A stretch of 10,468 bases of DNA from Gemmatimonadota bacterium (GTDB lineage: Bacteria > Gemmatimonadota > Gemmatimonadetes > Gemmatimonadales > Gemmatimonadaceae): NCBI GenBank assembly GCA_016719105.1, contig JADKAQ010000040.1, positions 1 to 10,468 of the forward strand. Reading direction: 5' to 3'. Under the pieces are notes generated by a model. That model was given only the letters and a program-made list of their open reading frames with translations, was not told the DNA's origin and made no database searches. A program made the translations under genes and the position numbers. This document shows positions 1 to 6,799 of this stretch, piece after piece. Within the stretch, counting starts at the first letter, position 1; each line of letters opens with the position of its first letter.

Positions 1-1228
1 GCGACACCACGTACCGCGCCCTTCCCTCCCCCACCTGCTCCCACGTCACGCGCCTAACGATCGCATCGCGCGAGTCGAAGTTGAGGATGTCGGTGTTGGC
101 CGTCGTGCCGTACAGCTCGAGCACCAGCGCATCCGCCGTCTCCGTCACGGCCACCGGCGGACGCTCGGCCATCGGGATCACCAGGTCGCTCCATTCGGCG
201 CCGCGCGACACCACGCGCGCGTTGCCAGCCACACGCACGGGGGCGGCCGTCCCCGTCGGGAGCTCGCGCACGTCGGCGCCGTCGAACCAGACGGAGAGGT
301 CGCGGTCGACACGCGCGCGCACCATGTCGCCCGAACGGCCGGTCACCTCGACGACGGTCCCCGGGAGGAAGAACCACTTGTACGTCCCACCGCTCGCCAC
401 GGGGCGCCCGATGATGACGCGGTCGGAGTCGGGGGCGGTGGCGGTGAGCGTCACGGGGCGGTCGCCCAGGACGGCGTAGCGGGGGCCCATCGAGTCGACG
501 AGCGCCACGCGCGGCGTGACTAACGAGACGGTGTCGGCGCCGCGCGCCACGACGAGGCGCCCGGGGGTCGCGAGGAGCCGGGCCTCGATGTCGGTGGCCC
601 ACAGCGACGAGTCGGCGGCGGGGTTGGCGGGGGGGCGCAGCGCGCGGCGCGTCCCGTCTGCTGCAATCCAGTCGACCGTTGCCGAGCGCGGTGCGCGGAG
701 GGCGACGCGTACGAGGTCGGTGGCGAGGCGTGCCTCACGCGTGCCGGGACGGAGCGACGCCGAGTCGACGGCGAGCGGGCCGCTCTCGCTGAGCATGGGG
801 CGCGCCGGCGGGAGGACGAGGCGACGGGTGACGCGCACGGTGTCGCTCCCGCGCGCGGCGACGAGCGACCAGCGCGGGTTGTCGCGCGGCGGGAGGGGGA
901 GCCAGCCGAGCCAGGCGCCGTTGGGGAGGACGGGGACGCTGACGCCGTTGACCGTCAGCTGCGCGTCGCCGGTGCCGAGCGAGCCGAAGATGAAGGTGGA
1001 GTCGCGGGCGACGATGGTGGCCCCGTCGGGGGGATAGACGACGCGGAGGTCGAGCTTCCCCGTGACGCGCGGGACCGGGGGAAAGGCGAGGGGCCCCGGG
1101 GCGCTGTCGGGGGCGACGGCGGGAGCGGCCCCGGCGGGGGGGCGTGCCGCGGTGGCGCAGGCGGCGCTCGCGCAGAGCGCCAGCGCAGGGGAGGAACGCA
1201 CGAGGGCCGCTACGAATGCTCGACGCAT
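1..1228 (-). CDS. Exported protein, probable N-acetylmuramoyl-L-alanine amidase (N-terminal part, cut by window edge)
   Basis: The frame is open from an ATG at 1228-1226 to the window edge, giving 409 codons with no stop. The start is fixed by an in-frame TAG four codons upstream; there is no clear Shine-Dalgarno. Residues 1-30 form a signal sequence (MRRAF, then a hydrophobic stretch to about CASAACATAA). A SAAC near the end could be a weak lipobox. An Ala/Pro-rich linker follows, then a beta-rich segment with VYPPDGATI, FIFGSLGTGDAQLTVNG and NGAWLGW. Around residues 275-335 is an SH3-like stretch (GGTYKWFFLPGTVVEVTG and SVWFDGADVREL). Near the cut is LVLELYGTTANTDILNF. From memory, this N-terminal arrangement precedes a zinc amidase domain in Gemmatimonadota proteins. 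The catalytic domain lies outside the window, so the function is inferred from resemblance and from the cell-wall neighbours. It could instead be another exported beta-rich protein. Confidence 0.62.
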   Translation of the reverse strand, partial: MRRAFVAALVRSSPALALCASAACATAARPPAGAAPAVAPDSAPGPLAFPPVPRVTGKLDLRVVYPPDGATIVARDSTFIFGSLGTGDAQLTVNGVSVPVLPNGAWLGWLPLPPRDNPRWSLVAARGSDTVRVTRRLVLPPARPMLSESGPLAVDSASLRPGTREARLATDLVRVALRAPRSATVDWIAADGTRRALRPPANPAADSSLWATDIEARLLATPGRLVVARGADTVSLVTPRVALVDSMGPRYAVLGDRPVTLTATAPDSDRVIIGRPVASGGTYKWFFLPGTVVEVTGRSGDMVRARVDRDLSVWFDGADVRELPTGTAAPVRVAGNARVVSRGAEWSDLVIPMAERPPVAVTETADALVLELYGTTANTDILNFDSRDAIVRRVTWEQVGEGRARYVVS

Positions 1229-1411
1229 GCGGCGAAGCTAATCCGCATGTGGGGGGAGGGCGAATCCACGGCTGTGGTTGCCCCGTATGGCCCCACATGG
1301 CATCTTCGCCCGAACCGTCTCACGAGACCTTACCCGCGAAGCCCGGACCCTTGGTGTGACGTCCAGACCGCAACGAAGCGACGACAGGGTGGGGCCGCGC
1401 GTGATCCCTGC
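1229..1411. promoter_or_regulatory. Divergent intergenic region between the amidase-like gene and the PP2C phosphatase gene
   Basis: This 183-bp gap separates two divergent starts and should hold both promoters. It contains an inverted pair ATGTGGGG (1247-1254) and CCCCACAT (1291-1298), with a small CCAC/GTGG pair (1266-1277) nested between them. I see no convincing -35/-10 pair. Assignment as a regulatory region rests on gene orientation only. Confidence 0.4.
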
Positions 1412-2554
1412 ATGAAGACTCCGATCGAGACGCGCGCCGCGCGCATGCCCACGCCACCCAAGGGGACGGACGCGCCGGTCATGGTCGACGTCTTCGCCCT
1501 CTCCGATGTGGGGCGCACGCGCGACCACAACGAGGACGCCTTCGTCGTCGCCGACCTCTCGAACGGGGCGCCGCTGCAGTTCGACAAGGTGCTGCGACAG
1601 CCCGCGGGGCCGGTGGGGCACCTGTTCATGGTGGCCGACGGGATGGGCGGGGCCGCCGCGGGAGAGCTGGCGAGCGAGACGGCGGTCGATGTGGTGCTGC
1701 GCTACATGAAGGAGCAGTGGTCCCCCCGCCGCTCGTCCGACGGCCCCACCTTCGTGCAGGCGCTGGAGACGGCGACCGACGTCGCGAACACCTCGATCTA
1801 CCGCCACGCGGTGGAGCACCCGGAGCTGCGCGGGATGGGGACGACGGCGACGATCGCCGGGCTGCTGGGCGACACGCTGTACCTGGCGCAGGTGGGCGAT
1901 TCGCGCGCCTACCTCGTGCGCGACGGCACGGCCCGGCAGATCACGAAGGACCAGTCGCTGATGCAGAAGCTGCTCGAGGCGGGGGAGATCACCGAGGAAG
2001 AAGCCGAGATCAGCGAGCGCCGCAACATCATCCTGCAGGCGCTGGGGCCGGAGGCGGTGATCCGGATCGACCTCACCTACCAGCGGGTGCGCCGCGGCGA
2101 CGTGCTGGTGCTCTGCTCGGACGGGCTGTCGGGGATCGTGCGCGGGGAGGAGATCGGGCGCGCGGTGGCGGAGGAGGCGGACTTGCAGCTGGCGTGTCGC
2201 CGGCTCATCGGCATGGCCAACGCGCTCGGCGGCCCGGACAACATCACCGTGGTGGCGGCGCGCTTCGACGGCTCCGGGCTGGCCGCGCCTAACGACGACG
2301 ACCACGTGGGGCACCGGATCTTCGCGGTTCCCGGGCGCGAGGTGGGGCCGGGCGACTCGGTCGACGACCTGATGCGGGCCAAGACCGAGCAGATGGAAGC
2401 CGTCTTCCAGAAGACCCCGCTGGAGCTGCCGGCGGCGGTGCGCACCGAACGCCAGGAGCTGTCGCTCGTGGTCCGCGGGGTACTGGCGGCGGCGGCGGTG
2501 GTGCTGGGCGGATACCTGATCTGGCAGATCCTGCAGTACTTCTCCGGGCGATAA
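1412..2554 (+). CDS. PP2C-family protein serine/threonine phosphatase with C-terminal membrane anchor
   Basis: The 380-residue product hydrolyses phosphoserine/phosphothreonine using two divalent metals and would oppose Hanks-type kinases; no kinase gene is in the window. All PP2C signatures are present: SDVGRTRDHNED (31-42), VADGMGG (74-80), GMGTTATI (141-148), AQVGDSRAYLVRDG (159-172), LCSDGLSG (234-241) and GGPDN (273-277). The metal-binding Asp/Glu residues appear intact. The catalytic domain ends near residue 286. A polar linker follows (about 287-350), then one hydrophobic helix (about 351-376) and the tail QYFSGR, suggesting a tail-anchored protein with a cytoplasmic catalytic domain. 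The start is uncertain: ATG at 1412 is chosen, but ATGs at 1445 and 1481 also keep the whole domain, and none has a strong ribosome site. It is convergent with the NagZ-type gene, separated by a large hairpin repeat. Bacterial relatives include Stp/PrpC. Confidence 0.93.
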   Translation: MKTPIETRAARMPTPPKGTDAPVMVDVFALSDVGRTRDHNEDAFVVADLSNGAPLQFDKVLRQPAGPVGHLFMVADGMGGAAAGELASETAVDVVLRYMKEQWSPRRSSDGPTFVQALETATDVANTSIYRHAVEHPELRGMGTTATIAGLLGDTLYLAQVGDSRAYLVRDGTARQITKDQSLMQKLLEAGEITEEEAEISERRNIILQALGPEAVIRIDLTYQRVRRGDVLVLCSDGLSGIVRGEEIGRAVAEEADLQLACRRLIGMANALGGPDNITVVAARFDGSGLAAPNDDDHVGHRIFAVPGREVGPGDSVDDLMRAKTEQMEAVFQKTPLELPAAVRTERQELSLVVRGVLAAAAVVLGGYLIWQILQYFSGR

Positions 2555-2603
2555 CGGCGGGGAGCGGGACCGGCGGGCACAAGCGCGTGCTTCGGGTCCC
2601 CAA

Positions 2604-2720
2604 AAAGCTAGACACGGGGGTTCACGGGGGATGCACGGGGGTTCACGGAGGACTTCCGTCGCGCACCGCTCTCCTCCGTGAACCCCCGTGATCCCCCCGT
2701 GAACCCCCGTGTCCTGCTTT
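2604..2720. repeat. Long inverted repeat (copy 1), possible bidirectional terminator or non-autonomous mobile repeat
   Basis: Arms 2604-2652 and 2672-2720 pair at 44 or more of 49 positions around a 19-nt loop. Each arm is itself about four tandem copies of a 10/11-bp unit, CACGGGGGTT, ending in CACGGAGG. The outer ends are AAAGC and GCTTT. Just outside are A5 on the left and T4 on the right, so transcripts from either strand would form a GC-rich stem followed by a U-run, as at an intrinsic terminator. It lies between the convergent phosphatase and NagZ-type genes. A related element sits at 5334-5558. Terminator function is inference; the repeat structure is directly visible. Confidence 0.9.
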
Positions 2721-2782
2721 TCTCACTGCTCGACGCGACACCCGGCGTCAGCCACGCGCGCCAGCAGCAACGCGGTCCGGGC

Positions 2783-4234
2783 CTAACGAGCCGCGAGCCT
2801 GCGCGCGACCGCCAGTTGCATCGGACGCTCCCCTCCCCAGGCGCACAGGATCGGGACGTCGGCCGGGAGGGCAGCGGCGAGCCTGGGATGCGAGAACTGC
2901 ACGAGGTAGACGTCTCGGCGCGCCGCCCGGGCGGTGGCGGTGAGCTGCCGCACGCGGTCGAGCGCCGACTGGGAGTAGCCGGGCCTCCCCTTCCACGCCC
3001 GGATGTCGCCGAACAGGGCGATCACCAGGGGCTTGCTGCCGCGGCCGGGGTGCGTCTCCACTTCCACCTCGACGCCGGCCGCGCCTAACGCATCGAGCAG
3101 GGGCTGGCGGCTGGGGGCGGGATAGGGGCCGCCCAGGTCGTCGTCGACGATGGCGACGCCGATGCGGGGGCCGAGTGGGGGGATGGTGCCGCGGAGGAGG
3201 TGGACGGCGCGCGTGGCGAGGGCGCTCCCCTCCTCGAGGTCGTCGGGGCTGACGGGGCGAACGGTCGCCGGCGTGGCGGCCCAGCGCGCCCAATGGTCGC
3301 GGCGCGCCAGCGATTGGCCGAGCTGCGCGCTGGGGACGCTGCGTCCGGCGACGACCTCCAACCCGCGAAGGGCGGCGACCGGGTCGTTGGGATAGAGCAG
3401 AAGGTCGCAGCCGGCGGCGATGGCGCGCGAGGCGGCGTGCGCTTCCCCTCCCTCGTCCTGCACGCCGCCCATGATGAGCGCGTCGGTGATGATGAGCCCC
3501 TCGAAGCCGAGTTCCTCGCGCAGCAGCCCGTGCACGATGGCGCGCGAGCAGGTGGCGGGGGCGCCGGTGGGGTCGAGGGCGGGGTAGGCGACGTGGGCGG
3601 TCATGACGCTGGCCACGCCGGCGTCGATGGCGGCGACGAAGGGGGCGAGGTCGACCTGGAGCTGCTCGCGCGTGGCGTTCACCACGGGGAGAACGGCGTG
3701 CGAGTCGGTGACGGTGCGGCCATGGCCGGGGAAGTGCTTGGCGCAGGCCAGCATCCCCTCCCCCTGGATGGCATCGATGCACTCGGCCACCGCGGCGCTG
3801 ACGGCGTCGGGGTCGGCGCCTAACGACCGCGTCCCGACGATGGGGTTGTCGGGCTCGAGGTCGAGGTCGGCGACCGGGGCGTAGGTCCAGTTGATGCCCA
3901 GCGCGAGCGCCTCGCGGGCGGTGAGGCGGCCGGCGACGCGGAGGGCGAGCGGGTCGCCTAACGAACCGAGGGCGGCGAGCGGGGGGAGCGGTGTGCAGCC
4001 AGCGAACTGTTGACCAGCGCCGCGTTCCAGGTCGGCGGCAATGAGCAACGGATGGCGCGAGCCGGCGCGCAGCTGCGCGGTGAGGGCGGCCACGGCGTCG
4101 CGCTCGCCCCCGAAGATGATGAAGCCCCCCACCCCGAGGGCGAGGGCGCGCTCGATGTCGGCGGTGGCGTCGGCAAAGCCGCGCGCCGCGTCCCACCGGA
4201 CGGCGGGGAGGAGGAGTTGTGCGAGGTCGCTCAT
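2783..4234 (-). CDS. nagZ: Glycoside hydrolase family 3 beta-N-acetylhexosaminidase (NagZ-type)
   Basis: The 483-residue product should remove N-acetylglucosamine from GlcNAc-1,6-anhydroMurNAc(-peptides) in the cytoplasm during cell-wall recycling. The TIM-barrel domain has the NagZ signature KHFPGHG (166-172) followed by DSH (177-179), whose His is the unusual acid/base of NagZ enzymes. The nucleophile Asp is residue 251 in GLIITDALIMGG. Other family segments are AADLERGAGQQF (67-78) and NPIVGTRSLG (130-139). About 150 further residues, including GPRIGVAIVDDDLGGPYP, form a second domain as in two-domain Gram-positive NagZ; proteobacterial NagZ is shorter, about 340 residues. No signal peptide follows the chosen ATG at 4234, which gives the natural MSDLAQLLLPA start. 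An upstream in-frame start at 4339 would add an unlikely 35 residues. The stop is the TAG at 2785-2783. It shares the minus strand with anmK-murQ but is separated from them by the DUF6544-type gene. Other GH3 specificities are possible, but the signature and neighbours favour NagZ. Confidence 0.9.
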   Translation of the reverse strand: MSDLAQLLLPAVRWDAARGFADATADIERALALGVGGFIIFGGERDAVAALTAQLRAGSRHPLLIAADLERGAGQQFAGCTPLPPLAALGSLGDPLALRVAGRLTAREALALGINWTYAPVADLDLEPDNPIVGTRSLGADPDAVSAAVAECIDAIQGEGMLACAKHFPGHGRTVTDSHAVLPVVNATREQLQVDLAPFVAAIDAGVASVMTAHVAYPALDPTGAPATCSRAIVHGLLREELGFEGLIITDALIMGGVQDEGGEAHAASRAIAAGCDLLLYPNDPVAALRGLEVVAGRSVPSAQLGQSLARRDHWARWAATPATVRPVSPDDLEEGSALATRAVHLLRGTIPPLGPRIGVAIVDDDLGGPYPAPSRQPLLDALGAAGVEVEVETHPGRGSKPLVIALFGDIRAWKGRPGYSQSALDRVRQLTATARAARRDVYLVQFSHPRLAAALPADVPILCAWGGERPMQLAVARRLAAR

Positions 4235-4424
4235 GGTGGACAGGGAGACACGGCCGCATCGGCAGGCCGCCGAGGTCTCCCGAATCCTACGCGCCGCGGG
4301 CGTGGGGGCGAGGGGGAAAACGCGGATGGAAGTGGGCAATCACGGCGAAGTATCAGGCAAGCCACCGATGGTCCGCGCGCCGCGCCACTCGCATCGTATG
4401 GTGCGCAGGGGGGGCAAGGACGCC
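4235..4424. promoter_or_regulatory. Divergent intergenic region between nagZ and the DUF6544-type gene
   Basis: This 190-bp gap separates two divergent starts and should contain both promoters. The only clear element is AAGGA at 4416-4420, a Shine-Dalgarno 4 nt before the ATG of the plus-strand gene. I see no convincing promoter boxes or operator palindrome. Confidence 0.4.
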
Positions 4425-5291
4425 ATGGGACGAATCGCCGGAGCCGTGATCATCGTGGTCGTCGCCATCATCGTGGCGGCCGCCGTCGCGGTCATCTACG
4501 GGTCGATGTCGTGGAACCGTTCGTCCGACGCCAGCTTCGCGCGCCTGCTCGCGTTGGCCGACACGACCCCGGTGACCGGCCTTCCGACGACGTTCTCCCG
4601 CGAGCAGCTCGATTCGCTCCCCGCGCCGGTGCGGCGCTACTTCGGGCGCGTGCTGATCCCCAGCCAGCGCATGATTCGCCTGGCATACATCGACCACGAC
4701 GGGGAGTTCGCCCTCAAGCCAAACCAGTGGCAGCGATTCACGTCGCGGCAGCTGTACACCACGGCGCCGCGCGGCTTCGTGTGGGATGCCGAGATCCACA
4801 TGCTCCCGTTCATGCCCGTGCGCGTGCGCGATCGTTATGCAGCGGGGAGCGCGAGCATGCTGGCGACGATGGCGGGGGTGATCAAGGTCGTCGACCAGGA
4901 AGGGACGCCGGGGTTGGCGTCGGGGGCGCTGCTGCGCTTCATCGCCGAGGCGGCGTGGCTACCGACGGCGCTCCTTCCCAGCGAAGGGGTGCGGTGGAGT
5001 GCGATCGACGACTCGACGGCGCGCGCCACGGTCTCCGACGCGGGGATCGAGGTCTCGATGGACGTGCACTTCGGCACCGAGGGGGAGATCTCGCGGATCA
5101 CCGCGATGCGAGAGCGCGACGTGAACGGGACGTCGGTGCTGACGCCGTGGGTGGGAGAGATGTCGCGCGAGCTGATGTTGGTGAGCGGGGTGAAGATCCC
5201 GGTCTCGGCGTCGGTGAAGTGGGTGGCTCCTGAGGGGGAGCACGCCTACTGGCGCGGGCGGGTGCGGGGGGCGCGGTTCGAGTTTCGGTGA
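4425..5291 (+). CDS. Membrane-anchored DUF6544-type protein of unknown function
   Basis: The product has 288 residues. It begins with one strong transmembrane helix or uncleaved signal anchor (about 4-27, IAGAVIIVVVAIIVAAAVAV), which puts most of the protein outside the cytoplasm. The body has the hallmarks I associate with DUF6544 (related to DUF6920): LPAPVRRYF (65-73), GEFALKPNQW followed by FTSRQLYTTAPRGFVWDAEI, PVRVRDRYAAGSASMLA, FIAEAAWLPTALLPSEGVRW (172-191), LTPWVGE and a final YWRGRVRGARFEF. The repeated aromatic and charged strands suggest a beta-rich fold, perhaps binding a hydrophobic ligand, but no catalytic residues can be named. The ATG at 4425 is preferred because AAGGA lies 4 nt upstream and the anchor starts right after it; longer upstream versions read the divergent gene's coding region. 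It ends 42 bp before the second hairpin repeat. No role in cell-wall recycling is demonstrated; it merely sits between nagZ and anmK. Confidence 0.85.
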   Translation: MGRIAGAVIIVVVAIIVAAAVAVIYGSMSWNRSSDASFARLLALADTTPVTGLPTTFSREQLDSLPAPVRRYFGRVLIPSQRMIRLAYIDHDGEFALKPNQWQRFTSRQLYTTAPRGFVWDAEIHMLPFMPVRVRDRYAAGSASMLATMAGVIKVVDQEGTPGLASGALLRFIAEAAWLPTALLPSEGVRWSAIDDSTARATVSDAGIEVSMDVHFGTEGEISRITAMRERDVNGTSVLTPWVGEMSRELMLVSGVKIPVSASVKWVAPEGEHAYWRGRVRGARFEFR

Positions 5292-5333
5292 GGCGTTAGG
5301 CGGGGCTTGGGTGGAGCGGAGTGGGAGTCCGGA

Positions 5334-5558
5334 AAAGCTTGACACGGGGGTTCACGGGGGGTTCACGGGGGTTCACGGAGGAGGGAGGCGTGCGGGGGAG
5401 GACGGCGTGATGTGGGCTTGGTTTCGATTCGATCGGGTAGGGGCCGCCCCGCGTGTCCTCCGTGTCCCCCACGTTGCCGCTGTGCCCCCCCGCGTTGCCG
5501 CCCGAAAAAACCGCCTTCAACCTCCGTGTTACCTCCGTGAACCCCCGTGTCATGCTTT
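5334..5558. repeat. Inverted-repeat element (copy 2) between convergent genes
   Basis: Ends 5334-5360 and 5532-5558 are inverted copies matching at 25 of 27 positions and begin and end with AAAGC/GCTTT, as in the copy at 2604-2720. The left arm continues as tandem CACGGGGGTT units to about 5382. The right side (5451-5558) holds degenerate complementary units such as CCTCCGTG and ACCCCCGTG. The central 70 bp or so is unrelated to copy 1, so this member is nearly twice as long (225 bp). It occupies most of the 386-bp gap between the DUF6544-type stop and the anmK stop. T4 on the minus strand and T3 on the plus strand flank the stem, so it could terminate both transcripts. No protein is credibly encoded in it. 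The rest of the gap (5559-5677) shows nothing but a 10-bp palindrome, GCAGCGCTGC, at 5635-5644. Confidence 0.85.
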
Positions 5559-5677
5559 CCCTCGCGCCAGCGCGCACAGCGACCAGTGCACGCAGATCAG
5601 GCGCAATGGCTCCCACCTCTCACCTGGACGCGAAGCAGCGCTGCGCCAACAGTGGACCCGCCGCCAGCTACCGCGTC

Positions 5678-6799
5678 TCAGGCCGGCGTGAGCTTCCCCA
5701 AGATGCGCGGACCAGCCGCGCCGGTGGCCGCGGGGACGTTGCCCGCTTCGCCCATGAGGTGCAGGTAGCCTAACAGCGCAAAGGCAACCGCTTCCTTGGC
5801 CTCGCCGTCGAAGAAGACGTCGTCGAAGCGGACCACCTGCTTGCCAGGGAGCCGCCCGGCGATCGCCTCGACCAAGGCCGGGTTCTTGGCGCCCCCCCCG
5901 GACACCACGACGTCGCGGATGGGCTCGGGGAGGAAGCGTTCGTACGCGTCGGCGATGGAGCGCGCGGTGAAGGCGACGGCGGTGGCGATGATGTCGTGCG
6001 GAGTGGCCTCGGCGCGCGCAGCGCGGCACTGGGCGATGAAGCGCGCGATGTAGTCGGGGGTGAAGAGCTCGCGGCCGGTGCTCTTGGGGGGCGGAGCGCT
6101 GAAGTAGGGGTCGAGCAGCGCCGCGTCCACCACCTCGTCGATCGGCACGCCTTGGCGCGCCAGGGCGCCGTCCTTGTCGTAGCGTTGCCCGGGGAAGAGG
6201 GCGCGCGTGACACCGTCGATGACGACGACGCCGGGGCCCGTGTCGAAGGCGCGCACGCCGGCCACGCCGCCGTTAGGCGGGACGACGGTCACGTTGCCGA
6301 TCCCCCCGATGTTCTGCAGCGCCCGCCAGTGCGTCGCGCTGAAAAGCACGGCGTCGGCCATGGGGACGAGCGGGGCCCCCTGCCCTCCCGCCGCCATGTC
6401 GCGCACGCGGAAGTCGGAGATGACGGGGCGCCCCAACCGCTCGGCGATCACCGACGACTCGCCGATCTGCCAGGTCGAGTGTCCGGGGACGTGCCAGACC
6501 GTCTGCCCGTGCGTGGCGATCGCCGCCACCTCGCGGCGCGGAACCCCCGACTCGGCGATCACGCGCACCGCGGCGCTGGCCAGCAGCTCGCCCAGGTCGA
6601 AGTTGACGCGGCAGTACTCCTCGGGGGTCCCTTCGCGCAGGGCGCGCGCCAGGCGATCGCGCTGCGCGTCATCGTAGTCGAGGACGTCGTAGGCGAGCAG
6701 TTCGGCGGTGATGCGCCCGCCGTCACGTGCAAAGCGCACGACGGCGGCGGAGATGCCGTCGAGCGAGGTGCCCGACATGAGGCCGACGACGACGGTCAT
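5678..6799 (-). CDS. anmK: Anhydro-N-acetylmuramic acid kinase
   Basis: The 373-residue product phosphorylates 1,6-anhydroMurNAc while opening its anhydro ring, giving MurNAc-6-phosphate in the cytoplasm. It is the expected family length and carries the signatures in order: the ATP-binding VGLMSGTSLDG (5-15), ATHGQTVWH (95-103), ISDFRVRDMAAGGQGAPLVP (127-146), LQNIGGIGNVT (161-171), FDTGPGVVVID (185-195) and SGGGAKNPALVEAIAG. Asp186 in FDTGPG matches the catalytic base of characterised AnmK proteins. The start is secure: its ATG (6799-6797) overlaps the murQ TGA (6798-6796) as ATGA, so the two genes should be one operon with translational coupling. Together they convert anhydroMurNAc, freed by a NagZ enzyme like that encoded at 2783-4234, into GlcNAc-6-phosphate. 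The gene ends 120 bp before the inverted-repeat element at 5334-5558. Confidence 0.97.
   Translation of the reverse strand: MTVVVGLMSGTSLDGISAAVVRFARDGGRITAELLAYDVLDYDDAQRDRLARALREGTPEEYCRVNFDLGELLASAAVRVIAESGVPRREVAAIATHGQTVWHVPGHSTWQIGESSVIAERLGRPVISDFRVRDMAAGGQGAPLVPMADAVLFSATHWRALQNIGGIGNVTVVPPNGGVAGVRAFDTGPGVVVIDGVTRALFPGQRYDKDGALARQGVPIDEVVDAALLDPYFSAPPPKSTGRELFTPDYIARFIAQCRAARAEATPHDIIATAVAFTARSIADAYERFLPEPIRDVVVSGGGAKNPALVEAIAGRLPGKQVVRFDDVFFDGEAKEAVAFALLGYLHLMGEAGNVPAATGAAGPRILGKLTPA

Noticed and set aside
1238..2314. Long minus-strand open frame opposite the PP2C gene (358 codons)
   Set aside because: It is rich in Arg, His and Pro with no domain logic, and lies antisense to an excellent PP2C coding sequence; a GC-rich shadow frame.
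2604..2720. CRISPR array
   Set aside because: The repeat units are directly adjacent 10/11-mers without spacers and form inverted arms; no cas genes are present.
2748..4259. Another minus-strand open frame over the nagZ gene (503 codons)
   Set aside because: Arg/Pro/His-rich low-complexity product; the frame at 2783-4234 carries the complete GH3 signatures instead.
4235..4339. 35-residue N-terminal extension of the NagZ-type protein
   Set aside because: The extension (MPTSIRVFPL...) is not hydrophobic enough for a signal peptide and is not expected in NagZ; the MSDLAQLLLPA start fits the family.
4010..5233. Plus-strand frame overlapping nagZ and the DUF6544-type gene (407 codons)
   Set aside because: Product is Gly/Arg/Asp-rich without motifs; the DUF6544-type frame has a membrane anchor, conserved segments and a ribosome site.
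5383..5616. Small proteins inside the second repeat element
   Set aside because: Open frames here merely translate the repeat units (PPVNPRV-like) and have no ribosome site.
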